DNA of 5,809 bases, taken from Cyclobacteriaceae bacterium. GTDB taxonomy: Bacteria; Bacteroidota; Bacteroidia; Cytophagales; Cyclobacteriaceae. How positions within the stretch are numbered: the stretch's first letter is position 1; every line of letters starts with the position of its first letter. Positions 5,700-5,809 of the stretch are shown here, in pieces. The notes beneath the pieces are model-generated. The model was given only the letters and a program-made list of their open reading frames with translations. It was not told where the DNA came from and did no database searches. The position numbers and the translations under genes are program-made. The stretch spans positions 1 to 5,809 of the forward strand of contig JANYDR010000007.1 in the NCBI GenBank assembly GCA_025363495.1, given 5' to 3'.

Positions 5700-5809
5700 T
5701 TAATAAAATAACGTAATCTAATAATTGGGATCATTGTAACTGGCAGCTGGTGGCTCGCAGCTAATTTTATAAAATACCACATCTAATAACGAGGACCCCG
5801 GCAACGGGC
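5700..5809. repeat. Imperfect tandem repeat, period about 66 bp, cut by the window end
   Basis: ATAAAATA followed by ATCTAATAA occurs at 5703-5724 and again at 5769-5789, and the similarity continues more weakly for about 20 bases in each copy (towards AACTGGC and AACGGGC). The second copy runs off the window. Between the copies is AGCTG/CAGCT pairing (5745-5762) and a perfect 12-base palindrome ATTTTATAAAAT (5764-5775). The stretch is upstream of the OmpA-like gene. No clear TAnnTTTG promoter element was found in it, and no gene is seen from 5631 to the end. Confidence 0.45.

Overview
The window looks like a chromosomal segment of a Bacteroidota bacterium, probably a cytophagia-type relative. 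The signs are indirect but agree: a ribosomal protein S1 with long charged tails, a TAnnTTTG-type -7 promoter element upstream of it, little or no Shine-Dalgarno sequence before any start codon, exported proteins whose predicted mature form begins with Gln, and intergenic 'ACCACAGAG / CGGAGG' repeats common in this phylum. No mobile element gene, CRISPR array, tRNA or rRNA was seen.

Layout from left to right. Bases 1-124 hold the last 40 codons of an unidentified plus-strand gene. It converges on rpsA (minus strand, 430-2475); the gap between them holds an imperfect inverted repeat and the intrinsic terminator of rpsA. Bases 2476-2780 hold the rpsA promoter and leader, two repeat-like modules and a hairpin downstream of the next gene. 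Bases 2781-4241 encode a TolC-family outer-membrane efflux protein. Nineteen bases upstream of it ends a MacB/LolD-type ABC ATPase (4261-4938), so these two are very probably one operon. Bases 4939-5228 contain a GC-rich palindrome and a 'CGGTAATC' inverted-repeat element. Bases 5229-5630 encode a small exported OmpA-domain protein. Bases 5631-5809 contain no gene, only an imperfect direct repeat of about 66 bp that is cut by the window edge.

Functionally, S1 is core translation machinery and is unrelated to its neighbours. The ATPase and the TolC-like channel fit the energising and outer-membrane parts of a tripartite export or efflux system. The permease and the periplasmic adaptor that such a system needs are not in the window. 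The OmpA-like protein, with both diaminopimelate-contacting residues present, is probably a periplasmic peptidoglycan binder; a link to the transporter is only positional.

I found no convincing new multigene system. The more interesting points are the orphan ATPase-TolC pair, the ATPase's unusual signature and D-loop residues, the possible regulatory rpsA leader, and the families of intergenic palindromic repeats.
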